DNA of 64,000 bases, taken from positions 12,315,501 through 12,379,500 of the forward strand of contig JAGTTD010000022.1 of the NCBI GenBank assembly GCA_018398585.1, given 5' to 3'. Below are positions 9,650 through 21,311 of this stretch, piece after piece (the first letter of the stretch is position 1; each line of letters begins with the position of its first letter). Under the pieces are notes generated by a model that did not search any database, was not told where the DNA came from, and was given only the letters and a program-made list of their open reading frames with translations. Made by a program: the position numbers and the translations under genes. This DNA is from Simmondsia chinensis. Its lineage: Eukaryota; Streptophyta; Magnoliopsida; Caryophyllales; Simmondsiaceae.

Positions 9650-12600
9650 TCAAACTGAAAGACCCACCAAATTCGAGCAATGCTCGAATTTGCTCCCTGG
9701 TCGAACCTTAGTGAACTTGTCAGCTAGATTATCCTTAGTCCCAATCTTTTTCAACTCCACCTTCCACTCGTCAATCAGATCTCTAACAAAATGATGCTTC
9801 ACATCTATATGCTTCGTTTTGTCATGATGTGACATCTGATCCTTTGCTAGGTGAATGGCGGACTAACTATCACAGTATACTCTAACAGTGCCCTGCTCAA
9901 TACTGATTTCACTGATCAAACCTCTCAAACAGAAGGCTTCTTTGAATGCTTCTGTGACTGCCATATATTCGGCCTCGACAATAGATTATGTTGTAGCAAA
10001 CTGTAAACACGCTCTCCAGCTAATAGCTATGTCACTTAAACAAAACACATACCCTAATGTGGACTTCCTCTTATCTGAATCTACATACCCAACCAAACAA
10101 CACTTACTTTTCTCATATTCCAAACAAATATCAGAAGTTCCATGAAGATACCTGAGAATCCACTTCACAGCATGCCAATGCTCTTTACCTGGATTCGCCA
10201 TGTACCTGCTAACTGCAAAAGCAATAGCTGGATGCGTACAAACCATTGCATACATAACACTTCCCACTACACTAGAATAGGGAATCTGAGACATGTACCT
10301 GACATCCTCCTCAGTCTGAGGCGAATCTAATGCTGAGAGTCTGAAATAAGCTGCTAAGGGCGTGCTAACTGGATTAGTATTCTTCATATGAAACCTATCT
10401 AACACCTTCTCAATATACTTCTCCTGTGACAAATATAATTTTCTGGCTTTTCGGTCTCTACGAATCTCCATGCCTAAGATCTTCTTAGCTGCTCCAAGAT
10501 CTTTCATCTCAAACTTACTCTTCAACATAGATTTCAAGTCATCAACATCCTTCATGTCTCGTGCTGCAATCAGCATATCATCAACGTACAAAGCAAATAA
10601 ACAAAGCCTGAATCAGTCTTTCTGAAGTACACACAACTGTCGTACTTACTCCTAATGTACCCATGACCTATTATGAACTGATCAAATCTCCTATACCATT
10701 GCCTAGGAGATTGCTTCAAACCATATAAAGACTTCTTAAGCAAACATACATGATCTTCCTTTCCTTTTATAGCAAAACCCTCAGGCTGATGTATATAGAT
10801 ACTCTCTTCTAGTTCACCATGCAAAAATGCAGTCTTTACATCTAACTGCTCAAGTTCTAAGTCATGCATAGCAACTAAAGACAAAAGCACACGAATCAAA
10901 GTATGTCTACCTACAGGTGAAAATATATCATGAAAATCAACACCATGTACCTAACTATTACCCAATGTGACTTGTATCTTGCATCTTCAACTCCAGGAAT
11001 GCCCTCCTTTCTTTTGAAGACCCATTTGCAACCAATCAATCTTTTCCCTGTTTGAAGCTTCACCAGTTTCCATGTCTGATTCTTATCAAGAGACTGCATC
11101 TCTTCATTCATAGCAACGAGCCACTTCTCAGCATCTGATCTTAATACAACCTCTGAATACGAAGTCGGCTCACTGTCATCTAAAGACTCAGCAGTAGTAA
11201 GGGCATAAGCAATCATCTCCTCATACCCATATCTCTTTGGAGGCCTGATCTGTCGCCTCGGTCTACCACTAGCAATAGTATAATTCTGCACCTGCTTACC
11301 TGTTTCTGCATTATCAGTAACAACATCAGAAACCCGTACCTGAGGTGCTGGAATACTCTCTAGCTGAACAACCTGCTGATCTGGCTGTATCTGTGTAGCA
11401 TCAGGTGTCTCAACTTGAACTGAATCACTGTGAATAGAGGGTGTGTGTGGCGAATGTAGTAGAGTAGACTCATCAAAGGTAACATCTCTACTAGTCAGAA
11501 ACTTCTGAGAACTGGGATCCCACAACCTATATCCCTTCACACCTGACGAATAACCATGAAAGATGCATTTCTTGGCCCTAGGCTCTAGCTTTCCATCATT
11601 AACATATGCATATGCAGGACAACCAAATACTTTAATATGAAAATAATTAGAAGTAGAACCAGACCATACCTCTTCAGGTGTCTTCATCTGCAATGAAGAA
11701 TGCGGTGTCTTGTTCATAAGATAGCAAGCCATGCTAACTGCTTCTGCCCACCACTCTCTTTTCAAACCTGCATTTGAAAACATACATCTAGCCTTCTAAA
11801 GTAATGGCCTGTTCAATCTTTCAGCCACTCCATTTTGTTGAGGTCGACCTGTATATGTCCTGTGTCTGACTATACCTTGATCTTCACAAAATCGAGTGAA
11901 GTCACCTTCACTAAACTCAAGACCATTATCAGTCCTCAACCTCTTTATCGGCTTCCCTGTCTGTTTTTTAAGCAGAATCTTCCATTTCTTGAAGACGTCA
12001 TACACTTCATTTTTCTGCTTCAGAAAATAGACCCAAACTTTACGTGAATAATTATCAGTAAACGTTAGAAGATACCTGGACCCACCTTTAAAAGCCACTC
12101 TGGAAGGTTCCCATAGATCAGAATGTATGTAATCTAACGTTCCCTTTGTCTGATGCACTGCTGACTTGAAGCTGACTCTCTTCTGCTTCCCATACACACA
12201 GTGCTCACAGAATTCCATCAGTCCTGTTGACTGACCACAAAGCAGTCCCCTTTTACTCAGCTTAGACAATGTCTTATCACCAATGTGACCCATTCTCATG
12301 TGCCACAGTCTTGTGATCTCTGCATCTGTCATAGCAGATGTGGAAATAGCAACTAAACTTGTCACCGTAGTACCTGCAAGCTCATACAAAGTACCAACCC
12401 TATTCCCTTTCATCACAACTAAAGCACCCTTACTGACCCGCATGACTCCACCTTCAGCAGTGTACTTGCACCCACTAGACTTAAGGGTACCTAGAGAAAT
12501 CAAGTTTTTCTTCAACTTTGGGACGTGACGTACATCACTCAAAGTTCTAATAGCCCCATCAAACATCCTCAAACGGATTGTCTCAATCCCCACTACCTTA

Positions 12601-13654
12601 CAAGCAGCATCGTTACCCATCAAGACNNNNNNNNNNNNNNNNNNNNNNNNNNNNNNNNNNNNNNNNNNNNNNNNNNNNNNNNNNNNNNNNNNNNNNNNNN
12701 NNNNNNNNNNNNNNNNNNNNNNNNNNCTACCTTACAAGCAGCATCGTTACCCATCAAGACAACTCCACCCTGTATATACTTATACGTGGAAAACCAGTCT
12801 CTATTTGGACTAACGTGATATGAACAACCCGAATCCATGACCCACTTATCCTTGGACCTGGACTGAGAATCAGCAACTAAGAGAAACTCCCCATCACTAT
12901 CATCCTCTACAACACTAGCCTCAGCAGACTTATCTTTGCCCTGGTCACCCCTGTTACCTTCTTTCAATTTATTTTTATATTTGTAACAATCTTTCTTTAT
13001 GTGTCCTTTCTTATGACAGTAATGGCACGACAGGTTCTTAAGTCTAGATTTAGACCTAGACTTTTTCCCACCACTGGATCCCCTATGTTCTGATTTACCT
13101 CTCACAAGCAAACCACTACCTGAGTCATTCATCGATTTAGATAATTCCCTATTTACCTGTTCTTTACTCATAAGGTTTCTTTTCACCTCATCAACAGTAA
13201 TGGTCGGCCTACCCCCGTATATCATACTTTCTACAAAGCCCTTATATGAATTACAGAGCAAACACAGTAACAACATAGCGTGATCCTCGTCCTTAGGGAC
13301 ATCATCCAATTCCTTTAATTCTTGTATAATAGAGGTAAACTCCCTAAGATAGTTTTTAAGAGATGTACCTTCTGTCATACAGAAAGTGAATAACCGACGC
13401 TTCACTGCGAGTTTGTTGGAGACTGACTTGTGGCGAAACATGTCTAGTAATTTCTCCCATAACTCCTTTGCGGCTTCCATCTCCAAGACCTCTGACATAA
13501 CATCATCAGCTAAACACATCTGTATCGCCGTAAGAGTCTTATCATCCATCTCTTCCCATTGTGCCTTGGTCATAGTATCGGGTTTCTCCTCTTTCCCCTC
13601 TAGTGCTTTCTTCAAGCCATTCTGAGTCAAGAGTCCTTTCACACGGACTTGCAT
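9650..13654 (-). pseudogene. Copia gag-pol polyprotein pseudogene
   Basis: Reads from a gag start at 13654 (MQVRVKGLLTQNG). Visible parts are: UBN2-type gag; zinc knuckle CHYCHKKGHIKKDCYK (about 13000); protease with WVMDSGCSYHVS (Asp-Ser-Gly, about 12830); integrase zinc-binding HxMRMGH...C-x2-C and the catalytic core ([16 protein letters not shown]) at 12300-11830; then RT from about 11060 with KSLYGLKQSPRQW and the catalytic YVDDML at about 10580; and RNase H ending in TKHIDVKHHFVRD (9790). Breaks include a stop/frame change at 11784-11795, another at 10900-10911, and a frame change at 10570-10591. In RNase H the DSD...KRKSTLGY segment is shortened. Another break lies between 9986 and 9835. 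The N gap at 12627-12726 falls at the protease-integrase junction but is probably not a real interruption. Confidence 0.92.
12627..12726. other. 100-N assembly gap, probably spurious
   Basis: The 34 bases left of the gap (12593-12626) are identical to the 34 bases right of it (12727-12760). The two contig ends therefore overlap, and the offset of 134 bp explains exactly why the gag-protease and integrase frames look different on the two sides. Confidence 0.85.
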
Positions 13655-13732
13655 AAACTGAAGCTTCCTTGACCATTGAACTTCTCTACCTTGGTCTTAA
13701 TACCTGATATCATTGTACCAATTCGAATAACC

Positions 13733-13749
13733 AGGCTCTTCTACCAATT
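13733..13749 (-). promoter_or_regulatory. Copia primer-binding-site region
   Basis: Directly after the 5' LTR on the minus strand the sequence is TTGGTAGAAGAGCCTGG. This is a relative of TGGTATCAGAGC with substitutions, so the primer site is altered or the element uses a variant. Confidence 0.5.
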
Positions 13750-14237
13750 TGTGCAAAAATAAATAATTCTCCAGGTATGCAAACGAATCAAATACCACGA
13801 CAATACGAGAAATAAATGGACTAAAAGAGAAAAGAAACAAACGACATAATGATTTATGTGGAAACCCCTTTACAATCAAAGGGGAGAAAACCAAGGGCGA
13901 AGATTGGAGCTTTTATTATTGAATCGAAAAGAAGAATAAACAATCACTCTTTTTCTCGCTCTCTCTCTCTCTCTCTCAATTTGTATTGGCGGCGCCGCTG
14001 GGAAAACCTCACGTATGATTTGGATAATTGTGACGTCAACCCTACGTCCATATTTATAGGCCTTGTGAAAACGCGCTTCCCGATCGATTGGCATTTCACC
14101 GATCAATTGGCTAGCTCACTGTTTCCGTCCTTCTTTTAGGAAACTTTTCCGATTAATCGGGCTTCACCCCGATCGATCGGCCTCCTCACGGCATCCCTAC
14201 TTAAAATACCAAAGAATTTTGAGACATTTTCCTAACA
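13750..14237 (-). repeat. Copia 5' LTR
   Basis: 488 bp, partner of 9087-9562, starting TGTTAGGAAAATGTC on the minus strand. A TATA box is on minus near 14050-14062. A (CT)n tract at 13955-13978 makes it slightly longer than the other LTR. Confidence 0.9.
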
Positions 14238-14242
14238 AATTA

Positions 14243-15450
14243 TAAACAGAAAGTCTATGAGCTTATATTCTAACAAGTTTACCGTCTCGAATTTGATTTA
14301 AACTGGGCAATAACAATATTGGCCTTTTACTTAATAGAATTCTCTCTCTTAAATAAAAACAATTCAATGTTTTAATCCTTGCTAAGTTCAATATAAGTCA
14401 TTCAAGAGTCAGCTAAAACCAAGCGTATACAATTGAGAATATCTTACTTTTAATACACGAGCATGAACTAGTGTGAGATAATAGGAAAATTGCTCTCCAT
14501 AGAAATAATTTGCCTACAAGGGAAAAAGAACCCAGGATTCATTCCAAGCCTAAAGCCGAACACAAAATGGGAATCAAGAAAAAAAAAAAGATTGGAATAA
14601 ATTCTACCTTTAGAATATAAGTCAAAAATACGACTCCAAATTAAGGATTCTCAAATTTGGATAAAAGGAAAACTCAAACTAAAGTTTCAAATCTGAGCCC
14701 TAAATATGGATCGCGTAAAATTTAGGCTTGCCTAATCCAAATTAGTTAAAATTAGGGGCTATAATTAATAACCACCAATTTTTTATTGATATCAAACATT
14801 TAATATTGACACGTTGTGATATAACTAATACCAAAAGTCCTTTCTCTTCTTGATAAGAAACAAAAAGTACCACCTAGAAGCTTGAGTGTACCAAATTAGC
14901 CGCATTCGGCAAAAAACACTAACTCAATTTTCAAAAGTGTTTACCATAAAGTATTTATACTCAAGGGGTAAAATCCTTAGTATTACAAATGGTAATAATC
15001 AACCCCACTAGCTGTGGCACTAGATCAACAATATGGCATTCAATCTGGTAAGTATTTGATACTCACCCACCTCATATTATGTAAACTATTACTCTGCCCA
15101 TCATTATCAGGAATTCGAAAAGACGCCAGCATTTCTCATGCCCGCGAAACCCCATCTCCCCGACCATCGGTCCTTCCTTTTCGGGAAAAAGATCACGAGT
15201 TTTGATGATTAGTATGTTTCACAGAGGGAATTCCTCCCTCTCCGAAGCAGGGAGCAAACTGTTGTGGGATATGTATGGGCGAGATAGTGTTTCTAAGAAA
15301 AAAAAAAATATAACTAGACTGTCGCCGTATAAAACCGGGTACTAATAGGTTGTTATTGTATAAAACTGGATACTAAAATACTAGGCCTAAATTAAACTAT
15401 ACCGCAATGGCGAAAAGGGGGACCTTGGCGCCCAAGGATCTTTGGCCCTC
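14243..15450. other. Intergenic stretch, no gene recognised
   Basis: AT-rich to about 14960. The part at 14990-15290 is more balanced in composition and may be an eroded retrotransposon interior, but no conserved protein segment is readable. Confidence 0.45.
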
Positions 15451-15461
15451 AAGGTCCCCTA

Positions 15462-15660
15462 AGTTTATAAAAAGGGGTGGGGGGGACCCTCTCATACACA
15501 TATACACAACACCGCTCACACGAGAGTTTGGAACTAGCTCTTCCTCTCCCTCTCGTTAATTCCTCCATGTTCCATATCTCAGGTATTTTGTTGATTTTTT
15601 TAACATTTTCTAATCGTACTAAGCTAAGTATTTTATTATGTTTACGATGTGTAAACGTGC
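15462..15660 (+). promoter_or_regulatory. Promoter-like stretch with TATA box
   Basis: GTTTATAAAAAGGGG (about 15462-15477) is followed ~30 bp later by a CT-rich leader (ACTAGCTCTTCCTCTCCCTC) and a splice-donor-like CAGGTATTTTG at 15580. No coding exon follows; the sequence may be an LTR promoter of a lost element. Confidence 0.35.
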
Positions 15661-16170
15661 CGAGCCACGCCAAGCCAAGCACCCATCTATTCGAACTCGA
15701 GTTCGATAAGGCTTATCAAGCTCAAGTTCTAGCCGAGTTCTTATCGAGCTTTTCTAACCCTTATTCCAGCTCAATTCTATAAGATTTTAGTGTGTTCAAT
15801 ACTTGGCTCAGTTCGGCTCATTAGACTTATCGATCTAAATTGAGCTCAATCGATCTTAGAATCGAGCTGAGCTTGTTATCAAGTCGAGCTTGCTATCGAG
15901 CTGATCTTTTCAAGTTACTATCGAGCTATTATTGAATGATTTTCAAACCAATATCAACTGCTACCGAGCCTTTAATGAGCTTTTATCGAGCCCCTTAATG
16001 AGCTCTTATCGAGCTGTTAACAAATGTTAACGAGCAAAGTGTCCCCTGTTCGAAATCAACTCGTTAAGCTCATCGAGCCTGCTCGAACTCAACTCGATAA
16101 GCTATCAAGTCCTCATAATGAACAAGAATGAGCTCTAATTGATTTCGAACACGAGTGGCTCATCAAACGT
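15660..16170. repeat. Degenerate TCGAGCT-rich repeat block
   Basis: Dense irregular recurrence of TTATCGAGC, AACTCGAT and GAGCTC-like words over ~500 bp. Similar blocks occur at 48840-49210 and 56530-56940. No open frame is conserved. Confidence 0.6.
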
Positions 16171-16189
16171 TCGATTTGTTCATCAAAGT

Positions 16190-16964
16190 TTCAACGGCAT
16201 TCAACGACCTTTCCTCTGAATTTTATTTAATTGGAAAATAAAATAACAAAGAAGGGGTAGAAAACTTGCCCACTCACAACCCAAGGAATCAAGAATATCC
16301 AAAATAACAATGGGTTTTTTCTGAAAATTCAAGTCTACCTAGAAACCCTAGAACCGTCCCTATTTATAGAGGATGGTTTGTAATTTAAAATTCAAATTCA
16401 AATGAAAGAGATAATTCAAAAAGGAAAAAGGAAAGAAATCAAAAACTGTGCTTGAATCACGCATGAAAATCACGCACAGCCTTATTCCACGTTGGAACCT
16501 GGGTGGTGCTAGGTCTTAGTCAATCCAACTACTGGTGGCGCCAAGAATTGACCTTCTCCGCTTCTCATGTTCTCCTTCCTCCCCAAGCTGTTGTTGGACC
16601 GGTGCCACCAACCCGAAGCCTTGAAGCCAAGCAATGCGCCATTCACGGACACACGGTAGCTTTCTCTTGTCTAGCCAACCCAACTCTGCTTCCCACCTTG
16701 TACTCGCGCCAACCATATCAAATACATGGTGCCGCCAACTTTCCTTGTCGCCAATAATAGGTGGAGCCAAGATGATGTTTCTTTCTATTGGCTTTGCATT
16801 TCCCTTCCTCCAATTGTCGCTCCAAGCATAAGGTAGAGTACTCCTTTTAAGCCTATACCAACATGGCTCACATCTCCTCTTGAACTTGCCCCGCCTGGGC
16901 CCTGACCATGGAGATATTGACTAGATAGTGTTGACCCGCCATTGATGGGTTACTCCCTGCATCA
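16190..16964 (-). repeat. Gypsy 3' LTR, 5'-end intact, 3'-end eroded
   Basis: Starts TGATGCAGGGAGTAACCC on the minus strand next to a GGAGAGAA purine tract (plus 16965-16980). It aligns with 20488-21311 through the TATA box, but its last ~35 bp (left side) no longer match. Confidence 0.8.
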
Positions 16965-17206
16965 TTCTCTCCAGCTTGGAGAGAATTCGTCCTCGAATTA
17001 TGAGCGGTGTTTTGCTTGATTAGCCTTGCTAGGTGGTGCTTCCCTATATCGTCCATTAGCCTCGTTGAGCCCTTGCCTGGTTTCGTCCTTTTTGGTATGT
17101 ACCGCCTTGGTGTAGGTGTCACCATCCTCCCTAGATGAGGAAGAACTCGTCCTCGAAGTGACAACCGAATAACTTGAGCCGTCCTACCCCGAGCAATTGA
17201 GGTCAC
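16965..17206 (-). pseudogene. Gypsy polyprotein C-terminal remnant
   Basis: The frame contains SRTNSLQAGENDAG just before the purine tract. This closely resembles the conserved end of many plant Gypsy polyproteins, where an acidic R-TNS-Q-GENDA motif precedes the 3' LTR. The upstream part of the frame is not recognisable. Confidence 0.65.
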
Positions 17207-17263
17207 GACTTTAATGATGTTGGTGTTACTGCCAACTTGCTTCCATACGATTCACCTTTTTGT

Positions 17264-19476
17264 TGCTGTGAAAAAAGTAATTTTTGTTGCAAAACATAAA
17301 CTCTGATGTCGATTGTTGGGTTCATAGTTCTTAACAATGGTCCACAGCAAAGACACCTATTAGAGCACTTAGAGTAGGAGACTCTTCTCTCTACCTAAGC
17401 CCCCTGTTGGAGAGTCACGCTTCGTGACACCTCACGTGCGAGAGTTCCTGGGAATAGGTTTATCTTTATAAACCCTTTTCCCTAATACTGGTTATTGGGA
17501 TGAATTTCAAAAATTCTCCCTACTTTCATAAAGTTTACGCAGCGGCTGGGTTGATTTAAAATTCCTAATTTTAAATCTACATATTTAAATTCATAATTTA
17601 AATCTACAGATCTAAATTCTTAATTTAGATCTACAGGCCTTTTTACTCTAATGCATTCATAACAATATAACGAATGTGGTAACTAGATAGAAAAGCGAAA
17701 CTAAAAGAAGAAGGAAAGAAGAACATTCTTGGAATTGTTCCAATAATAGAATACCAGAAAGAAATAACAATCTTAAAATCGAGACCCTGCGATCTTCTAC
17801 GCAATGACCATGAACTGCCTGGACGATGGGCTCCGAAAAATATTAAACTTTGAGGAACGCAAAATTTCAAAGGAAATTTCTCTCTCACGCGGTCTCCGAA
17901 AGTCGATACTCTCAGAAACTTATTTTTTTTTAATTCTAAAATTGAATGCCAAACCCTTGGAATAAGTACCTCTATTTATAGGAGCGTACCGGAGTGAAAA
18001 ACAAGCAATTGAATCGATGTGGGATTCGCCAGTTTGAATCAAAACACATCATTTTAATGTAAAAGCAGGTAAAACTAGTCGTTTTGCAACTGTTCAAAAT
18101 GCACCCTTGTTTAACTATCTCTGCATGCCACATGGCGGGCCGTGATTGGCCTACCCGCAAGCACGCGGATCACCCTTCTGACCTCCCAGCGCGCGAGCTG
18201 GTTGGTCCATACACGAGCACACGGATCGCGGTCTGCTTGAGGATTTCGCTTTTTTTTTTTCCTTGTTTTCTACATATAAAAATTCATCTTATGAGTTTTA
18301 ATTTTCAAAAAATTATTTTATTTTATAATTTTTATCTTTTATTCATTCATGAATAATGTTTGGCAAATTTAAATTTAACCATCTCATGGATAAATAATTC
18401 ATCTCATGAATTCTTTAATATTTTTTCGATAGCAATGAATACGTAGGCTTGCATAGAGACCTCAGGGACAATTTAAATCTAGCTCTAAATGGGTTAAATT
18501 AATCAACTCATAAAATAATTTAATTACCATTTAATTACACTTAATTTCACTAAATAAATCTCACTGCACTCTAGACTTAAACCATTTATTCAATATCTCC
18601 CTAATAGACTATATTTATGACAACAACTCCTCCACGAGATATCCATGACAAAGGATAAATATAGTCAACTACCATTATCCTTCTCACAGCTTCTCCATTA
18701 GTTACCGACTTGCCCTTCACTGAATAATTCATTTATACTTGAACATATCGTAGTATAAATTCTAAATGTCAAACACTTGGAGTACTTTGGCCAAAGTTTC
18801 CAAACTATTCAAATATTTGCGAATCAACTAAGGGGACATCTGTATCTCATAAGAGACTGTAGATTTTCTATTGAATACTTGATCCTTATCACGCTTCACG
18901 CCGTTACCCAGTGTACGTGGAAATTCAGTCGTGCATTTAGACCTTACTTATAGTATGCCAAAGTAACTAACGCTCCATGCAGAAGTCCATAATACTCCCA
19001 GGATTTAGAGTCGTCATTCAAATAATACAATGTAAATAATTCATCTCCGATAGTGGTCTGGAAATAAGTAACCCACATGGTCGAACTCAATCTGTCAATC
19101 TTATTAAATACACCAACCCAACACTTTTGGATCTCCATCCACATGACCAAGACAAGTCATCTAAAGTGTCACGTTATAGCCTTAGCATACAAGTGGTCCA
19201 AACTTGTCTTCGACTACTAGCCTTTTAAACAACAATCCATACCATTTGTTCCAAGTCTATCTGTGACTTAGTCTTATAAACCACTTAGTACAAACATGTA
19301 AATTGCAGTATAAGAACTACACCCATCTCATGGATGTCTCCCAAAAGAAAATCACATACAGTATAAATGCTCGCTTACACAAATTAAACTAGGAAACGAC
19401 CGGGACTTTAATTTTATTTATTAATTAAAATAATATATCCAGAATAAATCTGGATTTCAAGATAATGTTCCTAACA
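17264..19476 (-). mobile_element. Probable solo LTR, 2.2 kb, nested in Gypsy element
   Basis: The insertion has TG...CA ends in minus orientation (starts TGTTAGGAACATTATC at 19476, ends at 17264) and a perfect 5-bp duplication TTTGT at 17259-17263 and 19477-19481. It carries a TATA box (CCTATAAATAGAGG on minus, about 17969-17982) and no coding region or internal direct repeat. These features fit a solo LTR of a large Copia-type element. A non-autonomous element with very short LTRs is less likely. Confidence 0.7.
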
Positions 19477-19481
19477 TTTGT

Positions 19482-20207
19482 GGCCACGGTACTGTGCACA
19501 TTATTCTCTCTTCAGGGTTTGGGTTCTTGGATTTAGAGGTTTCGGATGTCTTAGGCCCACCTTGAATTGTTTCCGACATGTCTTGGCTCATCTTCGAATC
19601 CTCTTCTTCTCTTACCACCAAATCGGACTCCGGTTTCTCTATATCTTGACGTGCCCCTACTAGTTGGTCTTCCTTATGGTGACGCCAACTCATGGCGAAG
19701 CCAAGTCGGATTTGCCGACTGTGCTCACGGTTGTCTTTTGAAGTTGGGGTTCCTCTGTGGAGGTGCCATCTTTTGGTTCCGCCAAGGTGTTGTCGCCAAC
19801 TGTGCTTGAGGCTTGCTCTTTTGGCACTGGACTCTAGCTTTTGTCACACATGGAGTAGTGATTTTCTTCGGCAGCAAGACAATTTTGATCCCCTCATAGA
19901 TGAAGGCAAAAGTGTTCTTTTCTTCATCGTGGATGGCTCCTCTATGGTCCATTCATGGCTTCCCTAACAACACGTGGTAAGCGTCCATGAACACCACATC
20001 ACACCAAACCAACTCCCGATACTTCTTCCCAATTGAAAATTTGACCATACAGTGTTTTCGTAGAAGTACTTGTTCACCTCTTCTGACCACAGTGTAAGGG
20101 TTTGGATAATCCACGGTCTTCAACTCTAACTTCTGGACGGCTTCTACAGAGATGGCGTTGCTACGCCTTCCGAGATCGATGGCTAGGCGGGCAATTCTCT
20201 CGCCCAT
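19482..20207 (-). pseudogene. Gypsy protease and spacer remnant
   Basis: Segment 20207-19953 reads as a retroviral-type aspartic protease C-terminal part: IDLGRRSNAISVEAVQKL, then CDVVFMDAYHVLLGKP, which resembles the conserved CDVVPMDACHLLLGRP. The following NTFAFIYEGIKIVLLPKK (19952-19725) matches the usual region after the protease. The sequence then runs into Lys/Glu/Ser-rich spacer (19693-19482) and stops at the nested insertion; RT never follows. Confidence 0.75.
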
Positions 20208-20276
20208 TGTGCACGTCGTTTGGGAAGGTAAGTTGCTTTCGCCTTTCTTCTCTAGACGTTGGGATAGCGCCCAGTT

Positions 20277-20495
20277 TTAAGAGGCATTGGGGTGGGGATT
20301 CCGGTTCAAGATCAGGATTTGCCCGAGTTGAATCAGGCATCGCTCGATTCGTCGGAATGTTTCTTCCAATTCCTCTCTTCTCCTTTCAGTTTGCTGTTGA
20401 TCATCATGGTCACGAACATCTCTGACAGCGGTGTAACTTGGTAGCCCACGGGCCACCTCAGAAAACGTTCTGAGCTCTGATACCAACTGGTGCAA
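20277..20495 (-). pseudogene. Gypsy gag N-terminal remnant
   Basis: A short frame beginning at the primer site includes DHDDQQQTERRREELEETF, a charged coiled segment typical of gag N-termini. Only ~70 codons remain before the protease fragment, so nearly all gag is deleted. Confidence 0.5.
20474..20485 (-). promoter_or_regulatory. Primer-binding site (initiator-Met tRNA)
   Basis: TGGTATCAGAGC on the minus strand, two bases from the 5' LTR. Confidence 0.85.
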
Positions 20496-21311
20496 GCGCG
20501 TGGTAGGAAAATAAGAGCTACAGGAAGGTTCAACGGACTTCCCTTTGAATTTTATTTAATTGGAAAATAAAATAACAAAGAGGGGTAGAAAACTTGCTCA
20601 CTCACAACCTAAGGAGTCAAGAATCTCCAAAATAACAATGGTTTTTTTTTTTCTCAAAGTTCAAGTATACCTAAAAACCCTAGAACCGTCCCTATTTATA
20701 GAGGATAGTTTTACAATTTGATATTCAAATTCAAATGAAAGTGATAATTCAATAAGGAAATGTTAATTATTAAAAGCGGAAAGAAATCAAAACTATCCTT
20801 GAATCACGCACGGAAGTCACGCACAGCCTCATTCCGCTTTGGAATCTAGGTGGCGCCAAGTCTTGGTCAAGCCAACTACTGGTGGCTCCAAGAATTGACC
20901 TTCTCCGCTTCTCGTGTTCTCCTTCCTCCCCAAGCTGCCGTTGGACCAGTGCCACCAACGCGAAGCCTTGAAGCAAAGCAATGTGCCATTCGTGGACATA
21001 CGATAGCTTTGTCTTGTCTAGCCAACCCAGCTCTGCTTCCCACCTTACACTCCCACCAACCATGTCAAATACATAGTGCAGCCAACTTTCCCTGTCGCCA
21101 ATTACAGGTGGAGCCAAGATGATGTTTCTCTCTATTGGCTTTGCATTTCCCTTCCTCTAATAGTCCCATCAAGCATAAGGTAGAGTACTCCCTTTAAGCC
21201 TACGCCAACACGGCTCCCATCTCCTCTTGAACTTGCCCCACCTGGGCCCCGACCCTGGAGATGTTGACCCAATAGTGTTGACCCACCATTGATGGATTAC
21301 TCCCTGCATCA
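20488..21311 (-). repeat. Gypsy 5' LTR
   Basis: 824 bp, TGATGCAGGG...CACCA on the minus strand, with TATA box near 20692-20704 and partner LTR at about 16190-16964. Confidence 0.85.

Larger units (their letters stand above)
9087..14237 (-). mobile_element. Complete Copia LTR retrotransposon, degenerate
   Basis: A 5.15-kb element on the minus strand with two LTRs (13750-14237 and 9087-9562), TG...CA ends and a perfect 5-bp target duplication AATTA at 9082-9086 and 14238-14242. The internal order gag, protease, integrase, reverse transcriptase, RNase H defines Copia, and RT/RNase H motifs resemble the Tork/Tnt1 group. The LTRs differ at many positions (roughly 10% by eye), so the insertion is not recent. 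The coding region has several breaks and the element also contains a 100-N gap. Confidence 0.92.
16190..21311 (-). mobile_element. Internally deleted Ty3/Gypsy element with nested LTR-like insertion
   Basis: Minus-strand element with 5' LTR 20488-21311, primer site 20474-20485 and a truncated 3' LTR about 16190-16964. The interior keeps only a gag start, the protease and spacer, and the polyprotein C-terminus; reverse transcriptase, RNase H and integrase are gone. The 2.2-kb insertion 17264-19476 sits in the interior. The LTRs share a TATA box (CCTCTATAAATAGGG on minus) and the start TGATGCAGGGAGTA. No target duplication could be matched because the 3' LTR end is eroded. Confidence 0.8.

Noticed and set aside
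12525..12823. Open frames spanning the N gap on plus
   Set aside because: They run through N and are antisense to the Copia polyprotein.
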